A stretch of DNA of 5,425 nucleotides from Desulfobacteraceae bacterium (GTDB taxonomy: Bacteria; Desulfobacterota; Desulfobacteria; Desulfobacterales; Desulfobacteraceae): NCBI GenBank assembly GCA_015486915.1, contig WFQS01000052.1, positions 1 through 5,425 on the forward strand. The letters are read 5' to 3'. Shown piece after piece: positions 1 through 5,425 of the stretch (positions within the stretch are counted from its first letter, which is position 1; each line of letters starts with the position of its first letter). Position numbers and translations under genes: made by a program. A model generated the notes under the pieces. It was not told the DNA's origin. It did no database searches and saw only the letters and a list, made by a program, of their open reading frames with translations.

Positions 1-7
1 AATAACA

Positions 8-103
8 TTAGTGCCTTACCCTTGGAATTTCTGTAATAAAAAACAGAAAATTGAGGCAGGCACATGGGTTGCTGGCATCGCTCGCTTTAGTCTTTCAATC
101 CTT
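8..103 (+). repeat. Left arm of a diverged inverted repeat flanking the methyltransferase gene
   Basis: The outer 12 bases (8-19, TTAGTGCCTTAC) recur as an exact reverse complement at 1068-1079. Inward from there the two arms stay alignable for about 95-100 bases with small gaps. Examples are AATTTCTGT here against AATTCCTGT in the other arm, an A-rich stretch followed by a GAAA-TTG-GG block, and 66-90 here, which matches the other arm at about 19 of 25 positions. The arms are clearly diverged rather than recent copies. No open reading frame in 1-235 has recognisable protein features, so I treat this as repeat DNA. It could be a terminal inverted repeat of a degraded mobile unit or one of two copies of a dispersed repeat. 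I saw no target-site duplication outside the arms. Confidence 0.6.
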
Positions 104-235
104 ATTTTTTTGTTATTTTGGCAAAAGAATTTAAAAAAAAATGTTTTGGTTCTGGCTTGTCCGGGCCTGAATATGTCCAGGCATGGGATGTGTTGGACGT
201 CCCGTCTCTCCATCGTTGAAAACAGATGATTCCGG

Positions 236-958
236 TTATTGTTGAAGCTTCTTCCTGCTCACCAGTACTTCAATATATTCGGCCCTGATGCCAAGTTCAA
301 GGTTATCAATCATAATTATGGTTGTGGGTGTTGCAGCTGATAACATGATGAAATCAGCAATATCATACCCCCAGTGCATGGTAACCAGCGATCCTTTTTT
401 ATCAATGGGATTTCCATGGTATTCAGGTGCATAATGGTTGGTTATTCTGCCATTATTATCCATGGAAGCCCGGCATTCACTCGCTTTTTCCTTATTAACC
501 AGGGGGACAGTGAAAATATGTGCTCCACCGGGCTTCAACACCCGGGCGATCTCCTTAAATGCTTTTTCAGGATTGAAAATATGTTCCATGACATCCTGGG
601 TGATAAAGAGATCGAATGTGTCGTCATCAAAACTAAGATCCTCTATATTTTCACAACGATAGCCATATTGGGGATGGGTAATGCCCGGGGGAATATCCTG
701 GTAATAATGGGATGAGGTATAGTCTAAGCATATTCTGTTCAATTTAACGCTTGCTCCCCGGCCACCGGGGGATGATTCATGAATAACGAGAGATCTATAC
801 TGTGGATAATACATTTTGATTACCTGCATCAAGGCTCGTTCCCGGGGTATTGAACCACAATGAGAACAGATAAAAAAATCTCTGAGCCATTCATTCTTGG
901 ATTTAAAAACTACATTTTTTTCACAAATTGGACAGAAGCCTTTAACTTTAATATACAT
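236..958 (-). CDS. Class I SAM-dependent methyltransferase with N-terminal zinc-ribbon-like module
   Basis: The protein has 240 residues from the ATG at 956-958. It begins with two CxxC pairs, C9-P-I-C12 and C31-S-H-C34, which look like a zinc ribbon. The Rossmann-type methyltransferase core follows: a strand and turn LVIHESSPGGRG in the motif I position (not the usual E/DxGxGxG), an acidic segment ENIEDLSFDDDTFDLF, the post-I block ITQDVMEHI, and the motif LKPGG followed by the strand HIFTVPL. This is the Methyltransf_11 type of layout. The family transfers a methyl group from S-adenosylmethionine; the acceptor here is unknown, and a glycan or small molecule is only suggested by the neighbouring polysaccharide gene. 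The reading frame extends upstream to a TTG at 1007-1009 (257 residues). I prefer the ATG because the extra 17 residues fall inside the flanking repeat and the cysteine module starts just after the ATG. The upstream Shine-Dalgarno (CAGAGA) is weak. The stop is TAA at 236-238. The protein is probably cytoplasmic: no signal peptide or membrane segment is visible. Confidence 0.88.
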   Translation of the reverse strand: MYIKVKGFCPICEKNVVFKSKNEWLRDFFICSHCGSIPRERALMQVIKMYYPQYRSLVIHESSPGGRGASVKLNRICLDYTSSHYYQDIPPGITHPQYGYRCENIEDLSFDDDTFDLFITQDVMEHIFNPEKAFKEIARVLKPGGAHIFTVPLVNKEKASECRASMDNNGRITNHYAPEYHGNPIDKKGSLVTMHWGYDIADFIMLSAATPTTIIMIDNLELGIRAEYIEVLVSRKKLQQ

Positions 959-975
959 TTTAATTCTCTGACGAT

Positions 976-1079
976 AAGTTAATAGTTCTAAGACGGGAGA
1001 TGCCTGCAACCAATTGGCCTCTCCCCAATTTCTTGTTTTTTTGACAGGAATTGACAGGAATTGAGGAGTAAGGCACTAA
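976..1079 (-). repeat. Right arm of the diverged inverted repeat, upstream of the methyltransferase
   Basis: Read on the minus strand, this arm starts with the same 12 bases as the left arm (8-19) and remains alignable nearly to the methyltransferase start codon, ending with the blocks GGTTGCAGGCATC and CTTAG. It is about 9 bases longer than the left arm between the outer 12-mer and the GGCATC block, most of which is explained by the extra 10-bp tandem unit at 1041-1060. The arm occupies most of the spacer between the fusion gene and the methyltransferase, so any promoter for the latter would lie within or beside it. Confidence 0.6.
1041..1064 (+). repeat. Short tandem repeat, two exact 10-bp units plus partial third
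   Basis: TTGACAGGAA occurs at 1041-1050 and again exactly at 1051-1060, followed by TTGA. The left inverted-repeat arm has only one recognisable counterpart of this unit, so the duplication probably arose in this arm after the copies separated. TTGACA also resembles a plus-strand -35 hexamer, but no gene lies downstream in that direction. Confidence 0.8.
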
Positions 1080-1114
1080 AGCGGTAGAGTAAGAAAGTAG
1101 ATGGTGGTTTTGCT

Positions 1115-4100
1115 TTATCCTGAGTTCTTAGAATCTGCATAATTGTACTCCGAAGTTCCTCTATCAACAGGTGCTATATGGCCTGATGCGTTTAAGCTCA
1201 TTAATGAAAAGTCCATTGGTAGCAAGCTAAGAGTAATGCATCGTTCAAGTGCATGAGCCAGGGTGCCATCCACTTGCCCTGCTTCATCCTCAAAATCCTC
1301 ATCAGGAATAGATATTTCTAACAAGGGCCATAATGCTGCAACTTTGGAATAAAACATAGTTCCTGCTACAAAAGGCATGTTCATCACATCACTCTCTTCA
1401 ACACCCATCCGCTCTGCTAAATCAATCACTTTATCCCTATTCGAACCCCAAAAGGTATCCATGGAAACAATATGATTTTCAGGTCCTATAATGCCAACAT
1501 CAGCATTTTTACATAGATATTTCAGTGCTTTTATCGCACTGTTAGGTGATGTTAGACAATTCAGAATTTCATTTCTCCATAATGTACCATCATTACGGTG
1601 AATCGATTTTTTAGTATGAAGTTTCAATATAAGCTCAAATCCTTGTTCTATGATGCTCGGTATGACTTTTAGAAAAGGAAGGATATCTCTCCCAAGATTT
1701 TTTACCGGCAACAGCTCATAATCGTAGCCAGCTTTATTTAACTTTTGTTCAATAGCTTTTTCTTTTTCTATTGTCGTGGTAACAAATAACTTCAGATTAA
1801 TTTCCATCATTTCGACCCTTGACAGAATTTCCTCAAAAACATCCAGATAAAAGGCATGAATTACAACTGCTAAACATTTATTCTTTATGATTCCGGTTTT
1901 GGCAGACTGCCACTCGATTCTTTTTAGAGCCATTCGGCTCGCTTCCAGATAAGCATAGCCATATTTATGATCTGGTTCAAGATGTGCACCTTCCGCCCAT
2001 TCATTCCAGGCGTTAACAAAAAGCAAATGTTCATCCCGGGCAGGGGATCGTTTCAGAGTGTCCTGTATTGCGTTAAATAACCACTGCTGATATCCTAAAG
2101 GTGTGTTGTTCACAAATATATTGCTGTTGTTTTTACGCCTTGCCGTATTATCCCATGAAGGGCAAACACTTCTAAATAAGGGATAGCCCGGATCTTTATA
2201 ATTATGGCTTCGTTTAAGGAAAATATTCCAATCATAAATATGGCCGGTAAAATCATCATTTATTACCGGGATCTGTCCTGAAATATCCGGAGGTGATGAA
2301 TTGTTGGGTGGAAACTCTATCGCTGCATCAAAACCATATTTTTTGGGGTTTACAGCTTCGAATGACTGGGTATAAGCCAGATAAATTTCACCAACACCAT
2401 GATTATGACACCATTGTCGCCAACGGCTGGCTGTTTGCTTTGCTGAAGGCAATAAACCGGGTCGGTAAACAATCAATAATGGTTTCCCATTAATACGAAT
2501 ATAACGACTATCCTGGAAATATTGAGCTATGTATTCGATGAATGCCACGTCATCGTCCGGAGTATGTTTCTGACTGATTAAGATTTCATTATTTAAGCCA
2601 TCCCAGCAACGGCTCCAGTTTTCATTGGCCCAGCATAGGCAAAATGGAAAATCTAATTTTTTATTCTCAAGGTAACTGAGGATCGGTGCTTCGAGTAATC
2701 GCTTGTTGTCAAACCAGTAAAAATAGAAACAAAATCCGGAAAGCCCATAAATCTTAGCTAATTTGATTTGCTGTTTTTGAATTTCCGGGTCGCTACATAA
2801 ATCATAGTAATCCAGATCTCCTGGGATATGGGGTTGATAATGGCCCATAAACTGTGGTTTTGCTGTTTTGACATTAGTCCATTCCGTAAAGCCTTTTCCC
2901 CACCAAGCATCATTTTCTGGTATTGGGTGAAACTGAGGTAAATAAAAAGCAATCAGACGTATAGGGGGGGAAGTGTATGGAGTTCTCCCCAATATAGGTA
3001 CAGGGCTTTTCTGGCCATTTTCTGTGATATTTTTAAGCGGTGAAGGGTTGCTGTGAGGAGTTAATCCATGCCAGTTTTGATATGCCAATGTATACTTAAA
3101 TAATAATGGTATGTTTTTAAATAATATGCCTTTGATAGCCAGTTTGTGTTCAATAGATAATGGTGCTATTGACCATAATGATCGTGCCAGATCAGATGCC
3201 AGCTTTCGAACTACAGGAACTAACTTTGTGGTTAAAAATCGGCGTGAGGCCCTGAATACCTTTGTTAAACGCCAGGATTTACTTTGCAGCAAAACATGTA
3301 TTTCATTTTTACTTTTTTGGATTTCAGTCTGTAAACCATGGATGGCATTGTTTTTTTCGCTTAGAGCACTTTGTAGATCATGGACAGCATTGCTCTTTTC
3401 GCTTAAAGCATTTTGTAGACCATGGATGGCATTGTTCTTTTCGCTTAGAGCACTTTGTAGATCATGGACAGCATTGCTTTTTTCGCTTAAAGCATTTTGT
3501 AGACCATGGATGGCATTGTTCTTTTCGCTTAGAGCACTTTGTAGATCATGGATGGCATTGTTCTTTTCGCTTAGAGCATCTTGCAAGCTATGGATAATCT
3601 CTTGTTTTCCATCAAATTCATTTTTAAACCTGTGGATGATAGCATCTTTTGCAGATATTTCTTTTTCCAATGACGGTTTTTCATATGCTGACTGCATTAA
3701 CTCAAACAATTGATCATTCGACCATTTATTTCTCCATTTATTATAGATGAGAAGTTTGGCAAGATGAGTCGTATTGTCATTGGACTGAACGTTAGAACCA
3801 AAGTTATCATAAATTCTATACTGGGCTGTGACTCGATTAACATGGATAAATTTTGTAAGTTGAGATACCTGCAACCAGAAATCCCAATCTTCAAAAATAT
3901 CAAGATTTTCATCAAACATGCATCCTGATTCTAGGAGACTTCGATGAAACAGTATTGCATGAATTGGAATATAGTTACCACCTAACAGTTGCAATGAATT
4001 ATATGGCATATTGTAGGTTGTTAGATTGTTGCCAGTAGGACCATCTGTTAATAAAACTCCTGAGTAAGCAACAGATGCTCCAGGATTTTTCTCCAGCGCT

Positions 4101-5164
4101 TCTATAAGGTGGGCCACATGATCAGGGTCAAAAAGATCATCATCATCCAGGAAGATAAGATATTCTCCCTTTGCGTTTTCCAGGCCCAGATTGGCTGCCC
4201 CGCTTCTGGATAATGGTGCTCCGGTTCCACATATCCTCAGAGGGAAACGGCCGCACCACGGGTCAAGCTCAGGGTGTCCTTCGCCTTTGGCATTGATTAC
4301 CAGTACTTCGATATGTGGATAGGTTTGCAGGGCGACCGATGTGAGAGCTTCGGACAAAAGCTTATTCCGTCCAATGCTTCGGATAATTACGCTGACCAGA
4401 GCACTTTGACGCGTTTCAACCTTGAGCCCGGGGGAGGTGATTTTTCCCGCTTCAGGATGATAGAGTACCAGAGGATCAGCAGACAATTGCTCGCTGGTGA
4501 TGATAAAGTATGCTTCGGCAGCCTGGACCTGCCTTGATAACGTATAGGTGCGAAAGCGGTTTAAAGCGGCAATATGCCGGTCATATTTTTGCTGCTGCAG
4601 TTGTGACGGGAAGCAATTCATAGCCTCTTGTTTACGCATCACCAAGTCGGATATGTCCAGCAAGCGGTTTGGACGTAAAGGTATGCCAATCTCGTAAAAT
4701 GCAATACTGATTTTTCTACCCCTTCTGCGAACGGCCTCTGCAGCTGCCATACCTAATGACCGGTGATCAGGGTGTATTTCTGAAACTGAGGGAGCATAGA
4801 CAAGATCAATAGATAATTCGTTGATTGTATCTATTATCCGGCTGATGAGTTTCTCCCCATAAGCCAGCTTCCGGTCAGGGATGTTCCAGAATTCAGGTAT
4901 ATAGCCCAGTATCTTTCCAGCCTGGATGCTTTCCTTTTTTCTTTTCCGGATATATGCTTTATTTGAGCTGGACTCCACGGATTCCCGGTAACCCCCATCC
5001 GTGGCAATAATGACGTGAACCGGATCCTGGGACTCTACATGTCTCATGATGGTTCCGGCACAGCCGAAGACCTCATCATCGGGATGCGATGCAAGAATCA
5101 GCACATTACCTGAGCCTATATTTTTTACTGCCACATAAGGAATAAAATTATTTTCACTGATCAT
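1115..5164 (-). CDS. Multi-domain surface-polysaccharide enzyme: PIG-L deacetylase, GT2, coiled coil, WbsX/GH99-like, RgpF-like
   Basis: This is one uninterrupted frame of 1349 residues. Residues 19-225 are a PIG-L/LmbE deacetylase with SHPDDE (H27, D29, D30) and HPDH (H131, H134), the metal and general-base positions of the family (compare MshB). Residues 256-460 are a GT-A family 2 glycosyltransferase: VSVIIRSIGR, nucleotide-sugar and metal-binding DDDD at 340-343, and FEDWDFW at 424-430. Residues 497-628 form a charged coiled coil with six 14-residue repeats, followed by SKSWRLTKVFR, a motif often found beside such coiled coils in glycosyltransferases. Residues 735-1085 are WbsX-like (Glyco_tran_WbsX, GH99-related): FYLPQFHPIPEN, GFTEWTNV, CWANENWSRCWDG and NAWNEWAEGAHLEPD, whose E1055 and E1058 have the spacing of the GH99 catalytic pair. 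Residues 1096-1335 are RgpF-like: NLGRDILPFL, LKLHTKKS and FVAGTMFYSK. No signal peptide or membrane helix is seen, so it is probably cytoplasmic and works on lipid- or nucleotide-linked glycan intermediates. The ATG at 5162-5164 lies 18 residues before the first domain; its RBS (AAGAG) is weak. The exact sugars are unknown. Confidence 0.93.
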   Translation of the reverse strand: MISENNFIPYVAVKNIGSGNVLILASHPDDEVFGCAGTIMRHVESQDPVHVIIATDGGYRESVESSSNKAYIRKRKKESIQAGKILGYIPEFWNIPDRKLAYGEKLISRIIDTINELSIDLVYAPSVSEIHPDHRSLGMAAAEAVRRRGRKISIAFYEIGIPLRPNRLLDISDLVMRKQEAMNCFPSQLQQQKYDRHIAALNRFRTYTLSRQVQAAEAYFIITSEQLSADPLVLYHPEAGKITSPGLKVETRQSALVSVIIRSIGRNKLLSEALTSVALQTYPHIEVLVINAKGEGHPELDPWCGRFPLRICGTGAPLSRSGAANLGLENAKGEYLIFLDDDDLFDPDHVAHLIEALEKNPGASVAYSGVLLTDGPTGNNLTTYNMPYNSLQLLGGNYIPIHAILFHRSLLESGCMFDENLDIFEDWDFWLQVSQLTKFIHVNRVTAQYRIYDNFGSNVQSNDNTTHLAKLLIYNKWRNKWSNDQLFELMQSAYEKPSLEKEISAKDAIIHRFKNEFDGKQEIIHSLQDALSEKNNAIHDLQSALSEKNNAIHGLQNALSEKSNAVHDLQSALSEKNNAIHGLQNALSEKSNAVHDLQSALSEKNNAIHGLQTEIQKSKNEIHVLLQSKSWRLTKVFRASRRFLTTKLVPVVRKLASDLARSLWSIAPLSIEHKLAIKGILFKNIPLLFKYTLAYQNWHGLTPHSNPSPLKNITENGQKSPVPILGRTPYTSPPIRLIAFYLPQFHPIPENDAWWGKGFTEWTNVKTAKPQFMGHYQPHIPGDLDYYDLCSDPEIQKQQIKLAKIYGLSGFCFYFYWFDNKRLLEAPILSYLENKKLDFPFCLCWANENWSRCWDGLNNEILISQKHTPDDDVAFIEYIAQYFQDSRYIRINGKPLLIVYRPGLLPSAKQTASRWRQWCHNHGVGEIYLAYTQSFEAVNPKKYGFDAAIEFPPNNSSPPDISGQIPVINDDFTGHIYDWNIFLKRSHNYKDPGYPLFRSVCPSWDNTARRKNNSNIFVNNTPLGYQQWLFNAIQDTLKRSPARDEHLLFVNAWNEWAEGAHLEPDHKYGYAYLEASRMALKRIEWQSAKTGIIKNKCLAVVIHAFYLDVFEEILSRVEMMEINLKLFVTTTIEKEKAIEQKLNKAGYDYELLPVKNLGRDILPFLKVIPSIIEQGFELILKLHTKKSIHRNDGTLWRNEILNCLTSPNSAIKALKYLCKNADVGIIGPENHIVSMDTFWGSNRDKVIDLAERMGVEESDVMNMPFVAGTMFYSKVAALWPLLEISIPDEDFEDEAGQVDGTLAHALERCITLSLLPMDFSLMSLNASGHIAPVDRGTSEYNYADSKNSG
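2964..2970 (+). repeat. Homopolymer tract of seven G (seven C on the coding strand) inside the fusion gene
   Basis: Seven consecutive G lie in the linker immediately before the WbsX-like domain, around residues 731-735 (TSPPIRL). A one-base slip here would remove the WbsX-like and RgpF-like domains while leaving the deacetylase, glycosyltransferase and coiled coil intact. The tract is short for a strongly phase-variable switch, and the frame is open in this sequence. Confidence 0.7.
3329..3580 (-). repeat. In-frame tandem repeat: six 42-bp units with 84-bp higher-order period, encoding coiled coil
   Basis: Six consecutive 14-residue units cover residues 529-612. Their sequences follow xALSEK(N/S)NA(I/V)H(D/G)LQ. 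Units 2, 4 and 6 are identical (SALSEKNNAIHGLQ) and units 3 and 5 are identical (NALSEKSNAVHDLQ), so the array also repeats every 28 residues, or 84 bases. At DNA level the 84-bp copies differ by only a few bases, which points to recent duplication by slippage or unequal recombination. Each unit is two heptads, so gain or loss of a unit keeps both the reading frame and the coiled-coil register. Flanking residues 514-528 and 613-626 look like degenerate older units (for example EIIHSLQ and EIHVLLQ). Confidence 0.95.
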
Positions 5165-5223
5165 GCCGCTCTTTTTATCGCTTTTTATTTTTTTATTGAA
5201 TTAAAGGATTAAGGATAAAGGGG

Positions 5224-5253
5224 ATAAGTAGATGTTTTTTTGCCTTTTGTCAA
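5224..5253 (-). promoter_or_regulatory. Possible sigma-70 promoter for the fusion gene
   Basis: On the minus strand a perfect TTGACA lies at 5253-5248. About 18 bases downstream is ACTTAT (5229-5224), which matches only half of the TATAAT consensus. It would place the transcription start roughly 50-55 bases ahead of the ATG at 5164. The strong -35 supports it, the poor -10 argues against it, and the region is A/T rich, so chance matches are likely. Confidence 0.3.
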
Positions 5254-5278
5254 GAAACAGCTATAATTTTTCTATAAT
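5247..5278 (+). promoter_or_regulatory. Possible plus-strand promoter with two TATAAT boxes
   Basis: Two perfect TATAAT hexamers lie at 5262-5267 and 5273-5278, both inside a repeated CTATAAT. TTGTCA at 5247-5252 could serve as -35 but sits 20 bases from the second box and only 9 from the first. TTTGCC at 5239-5244 is 17 bases from the first box. Either arrangement would direct transcription into the leader of the gene starting at 5393. In IS110-type elements this position is where leader or bridge-RNA transcription is expected, sometimes using a -35 supplied by the joined ends of the circular form. Confidence 0.4.
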
Positions 5279-5376
5279 GCCAGTCTGCGTATGCGTTCTG
5301 ATACTAATTGAGCCTTCCCCTTCAAAGCAGCATACTGTATACTGTAACTGTAAGGCAGCCAACCAAAAACTCTAAA
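5279..5376 (+). ncRNA. Candidate IS110 bridge RNA region
   Basis: IS110-family recombinases are known to use a structured RNA from the noncoding end of the element that base-pairs with both target and donor DNA. The stretch between the TATAAT box at 5273-5278 and the ribosome binding site is the expected place. A stem GCCTT (5312-5316) with AAGGC (5352-5356) can close a 35-base loop that holds three ACTGTA copies. Upstream is a small TGCG-TA-TGCG repeat (5286-5295). The ends are guesses and I did not fold the sequence; the call depends on the neighbouring transposase assignment. Confidence 0.3.
5334..5352 (+). repeat. Three copies of ACTGTA in the leader
   Basis: ACTGTA occurs at 5334-5339, 5341-5346 and 5347-5352, the first two separated by a single T. 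The array lies in the loop of the GCCTT/AAGGC stem. It could form alternative pairings or simply be a small slippage product. Confidence 0.6.
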
Positions 5377-5382
5377 AAGGAG
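5376..5382 (+). promoter_or_regulatory. Strong ribosome binding site for the gene at 5393
   Basis: AAAGGAG ends 10 bases before the ATG at 5393-5395. It is the best Shine-Dalgarno sequence in the window and supports a real translation start even though only 33 bases of the coding region are visible. Confidence 0.75.
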
Positions 5383-5392
5383 AAGACTCAAA

Positions 5393-5425
5393 ATGAAATT
5401 TTACATTAAACAGCATAAGCATTAT
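5393..5425 (+). CDS. IS110-family transposase, N-terminal fragment (continues past the window)
   Basis: Only 11 codons are visible: MKFYIKQHKHY. From memory, many IS110-family transposases begin MKFYTKQH followed closely by CGIDLHAR, the first acidic residue of the RuvC-like DEDD catalytic domain; that part would lie just outside the window. The strong ribosome binding site and the long noncoding leader fit. In this family the transposase is an RNA-guided recombinase that acts with a bridge RNA encoded by the element's end. The gene diverges from the fusion gene on the minus strand. With so few residues the family call is a recognition of a short signature and not an alignment. Confidence 0.6.
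   Translation, partial: MKFYIKQHKHY

Larger units (their letters stand above)
5250..5425 (+). mobile_element. Left end of an IS110-family insertion element (cut off by the window; outer boundary not determined)
   Basis: The assignment rests on the transposase start at 5393 and on the noncoding leader of at least 115 bases ahead of it, which is typical of the IS110 group, where the long noncoding end lies 5' of the transposase gene. IS110 elements usually lack clear terminal inverted repeats, so the left junction cannot be fixed by eye. It lies somewhere between the fusion gene start (5164) and the promoter-like boxes. The start given here is only a working limit. Confidence 0.5.

Noticed and set aside
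132..182. Possible terminator for the methyltransferase: GCCTG (165-169) pairing with CAGGC (178-182), with a T tract further on when read on the minus strand
   Set aside because: The stem is only 5 bp with an 8-base loop, and the T tract begins more than 20 bases after it, so it does not have the form of an intrinsic terminator.
11..229. Plus-strand frame of 72 codons starting with GTG, with a hydrophobic stretch
   Set aside because: The start lies inside the repeat arm, there is no convincing Shine-Dalgarno sequence, and the hydrophobic part comes from a T-rich stretch. The frame may be chance.
374..715. Plus-strand frame of 113 codons
   Set aside because: It is fully antisense to the methyltransferase, whose domain motifs make it the real gene, and it shows no features of its own.
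959..1009. TTG-initiated N-terminal extension of the methyltransferase (17 more residues)
   Set aside because: The start and much of the extension fall in the inverted-repeat arm, and an ATG lies directly before the zinc-ribbon-like module. It remains possible.
3111..3713. Plus-strand open frame of 200 codons with a striking repeated SLRALCRSWTALLF pattern
   Set aside because: It lies antisense to the coiled-coil repeat of the fusion gene, and its periodicity is just the mirror of that array. It has no domain of its own and no good ribosome binding site was evident.
1..5425. CRISPR array, tRNA or rRNA genes
   Set aside because: The only tandem array (3329-3580) is in frame and protein-coding without unique spacers. 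I recognised no tRNA cloverleaf or rRNA sequence on either strand.

Overview
The window looks like an accessory, surface-glycan biosynthesis region of a Gram-negative bacterium with moderate to low GC. The style (long multi-domain glycosyltransferases, dispersed repeats, an IS110-type element) would fit a Deltaproteobacterium or similar environmental proteobacterium, but that is an impression from gene content and not a placement.

Layout. Positions 1-235 carry no convincing gene, but 8-103 is one arm of a diverged inverted repeat. Positions 236-958 (minus strand) encode a small class I SAM-dependent methyltransferase with an N-terminal four-cysteine zinc-ribbon-like module. Positions 959-1114 form a spacer whose middle (about 976-1079) is the other arm of that inverted repeat, including a perfect 10-bp tandem duplication. 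Positions 1115-5164 (minus strand) are one very long open reading frame of 1349 codons. It fuses, in order, a PIG-L/LmbE-type deacetylase, a family 2 glycosyltransferase, a repetitive coiled-coil spacer, a WbsX/GH99-like domain and an RgpF-like (rhamnan synthesis F) domain. Positions 5165-5392 are a divergent intergenic region. At 5393 a plus-strand gene starts behind a strong ribosome binding site; its 11 visible residues match my memory of the N-terminus of IS110-family transposases. If so, the intergenic region should hold the left end of that element and possibly its bridge RNA.

How the genes may work together. The fusion protein carries several activities expected in O-antigen, capsule or cell-wall polysaccharide assembly: sugar N-deacetylation, glycosyl transfer, and two domains common in rhamnose-rich or O-antigen clusters. 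The methyltransferase lies downstream on the same strand and could modify the same glycan, but its substrate cannot be read from the sequence. The repeat arms around the methyltransferase and the insertion element beside the fusion gene both suggest a locus that has been rearranged.
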